Notes under the pieces: model-generated
What the model saw: the letters and a program-made list of their open reading frames with translations, nothing else
Told to the model about the DNA's origin: nothing
Database searches by the model: none
Assembly: GCA_009741485.1 (NCBI GenBank)
Contig: CM019218.1
Span: 48,041,377 to 48,105,376 of the forward strand
DNA length: 64,000 bases
Source: Malurus cyaneus samueli
Taxonomy: Eukaryota; Chordata; Aves; Passeriformes; Maluridae
Direction of reading: 5' to 3'
Shown here: positions 62,765 through 64,000 of the stretch, in pieces
How positions within the stretch are numbered: the first letter of the stretch is position 1
Layout: every line of letters begins with the position of its first letter
Program-made: the position numbers and the translations under genes

Positions 62765-64000
62765 CTCCCAGAGAAAATAAAAAGTTCTGAAATATGAATT
62801 CCTTAAATTAAGGTAAAATTGTTTATGGCACTAGAATGCAGAAGTGAATGGCTTCTCCTGGGATGCTGAGTTGAGGTTCAAGTAGCAGCAGCAAACTAAT
62901 ATAGCTACTTTGAAACTTTCAAAATTGGCTCACTGTTTGCTACTTCCATCTTAACAAAGAAAATCTTTGGGCAAGGAATTAAAGAAACATGCCTTCTCTA
63001 ATGGCTAAATGGTCTTCTCATGTGGGTTACATTTACTCACAGCCATTACTAGTAATAATTCTTTTTTTCTGCTTCTTTGATTTTAGTCACTAAAATCTGT
63101 ATGGATTTCTGTATGGTTTGCTAAGCTAAGCAAATCAGATTCCATTATTTCCTCCAATAAAGATTTTCCATTCTCCTGAGAAAAAAATCAGGTTCCTCTT
63201 TGCATCCCTACATTTTGTTTTTAACACAAATGCTCAGAATTATACCTGGGACTTGCACAATTGCCCTCACACTTCCTTATCATCAATAGATCAATTTTTT
63301 TTTTTCTGTGACCATTTCACCAGGGTGTGTCCTGTGAAATATCCATGCATTTATTTTTCTCTTTGGCTGGGCCATTTAATAAGCCAATGGAAAATAAAAT
63401 TTACATTTGACCTTGTGTACTTCATGCAAATTAGCACATATTTTTAGTTCTCCAGTGCTAAAGATGGTCCAGCCCTTTCTGCATATTTCTGTATGAAATC
63501 CATTTCCTGCTGCGCAACTGAAGATGCACTGGAACATCCACAGGACATACCTCACCCTCATGGCAAACTTGACAATGACCAGCCATGGATTGTTCCCGTG
63601 GCATATGACACTAAAAGCTCATAAATACACATGGACTAAGGCACTAAATTTAAGAGTGGGGCATGAACCCCACCATCCTGACTGTCTTCCTGCAGGAGGA
63701 AGCACAATTCCCACTTTTCTTGTGCTCCGGTGAGTTTTTGGTGCCTCACATTCTTGTCCTAGAGCGCTCTTTGCAAAATGCATTTAGAGCATTCAGAATG
63801 TAAGGTCCTAGGTGAGCATGTACCAGTCACTGATGGACTAGCAATTAACTGACATCAAGAGAAAGGATGGCACTAAACAAAGCATTCCATGTCCTATTCA
63901 GAGGAATACAGTGAATGTTACCTTCTCACTGCAAAGGAAGAAAGTAAAGATATTCATGACAAGCACTGTGAGCTCTTTGTCATTATTTTTGAGCACTCTA
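62765..64000. other. Noncoding stretch, nothing firm
   Basis: No gene or TE is recognised. An octamer ATGCAAAT lies at 63424-63431, and a T run at 63295-63304. Short frames on both strands have no family features. The window ends within this sequence. Confidence 0.55.

Noticed and set aside
1..64000. CRISPR arrays, tRNA/rRNA genes, bacterial operons, phage or insertion sequences
   Set aside because: No spaced identical repeats, no tRNA B-box in a cloverleaf context, no ribosomal RNA text and no dense coding. The window is animal DNA, so such systems are not expected.

Overview
The window looks like vertebrate nuclear DNA, most likely from a bird or another sauropsid. It is AT-rich with few CpGs, has no bacterial gene packing, and contains no open reading frame that resembles a known gene. 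Its recognisable interspersed repeats are CR1 LINE 3' ends (chicken-repeat-1 type), which are typical of birds, crocodilians and turtles. There is also a CA microsatellite, several A-tracts, and one ambiguous base at 22378. The open frames (longest about 150 codons) are what stop-codon spacing gives by chance, so I annotate no gene with confidence. The one coding candidate kept is a weak possible terminal exon at 48112-48339 on the minus strand, with a good-looking acceptor and one predicted membrane helix.

Layout: 1-4689 holds nothing firm. 4690-6720 is two conserved-looking noncoding blocks around a CpG-rich patch (5770-6155). 6721-19030 is mostly featureless, with one conserved-looking block (9535-9785), a CR1 tail (10466-10519) and a CR1 fragment (13682-13840). 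19030-30870 alternates candidate noncoding elements (19030, 24000, 27640, 28590, 29980, 30530) with a CR1 (24902-25193) and a purine-biased tract (26040-26460). 30867-40009 is almost empty. 40010-41680 is a dense cluster of candidate elements. More candidates lie at 46190, 48920, 49680, 50390 and 51200. Two CR1 copies of different subtype lie at 54113 and 55160. A tandem duplication joined to a hairpin lies at 56990-57085. 57820-60420 and 62080-62420 are again conserved-looking.

Overall I read this as part of a gene desert, or a very long intron or intergenic region, near a developmental regulator. It is poor in transposons and rich in stretches that look like conserved noncoding enhancers. 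I cannot name the flanking gene. The enhancer calls rest on reading the sequence: clustered TAAT cores, octamer-like ATGCAAAT sites, forkhead-like TGTTTA sites, complex non-repetitive text and absence of TEs. No alignment was available. I did not find a new protein-coding system.
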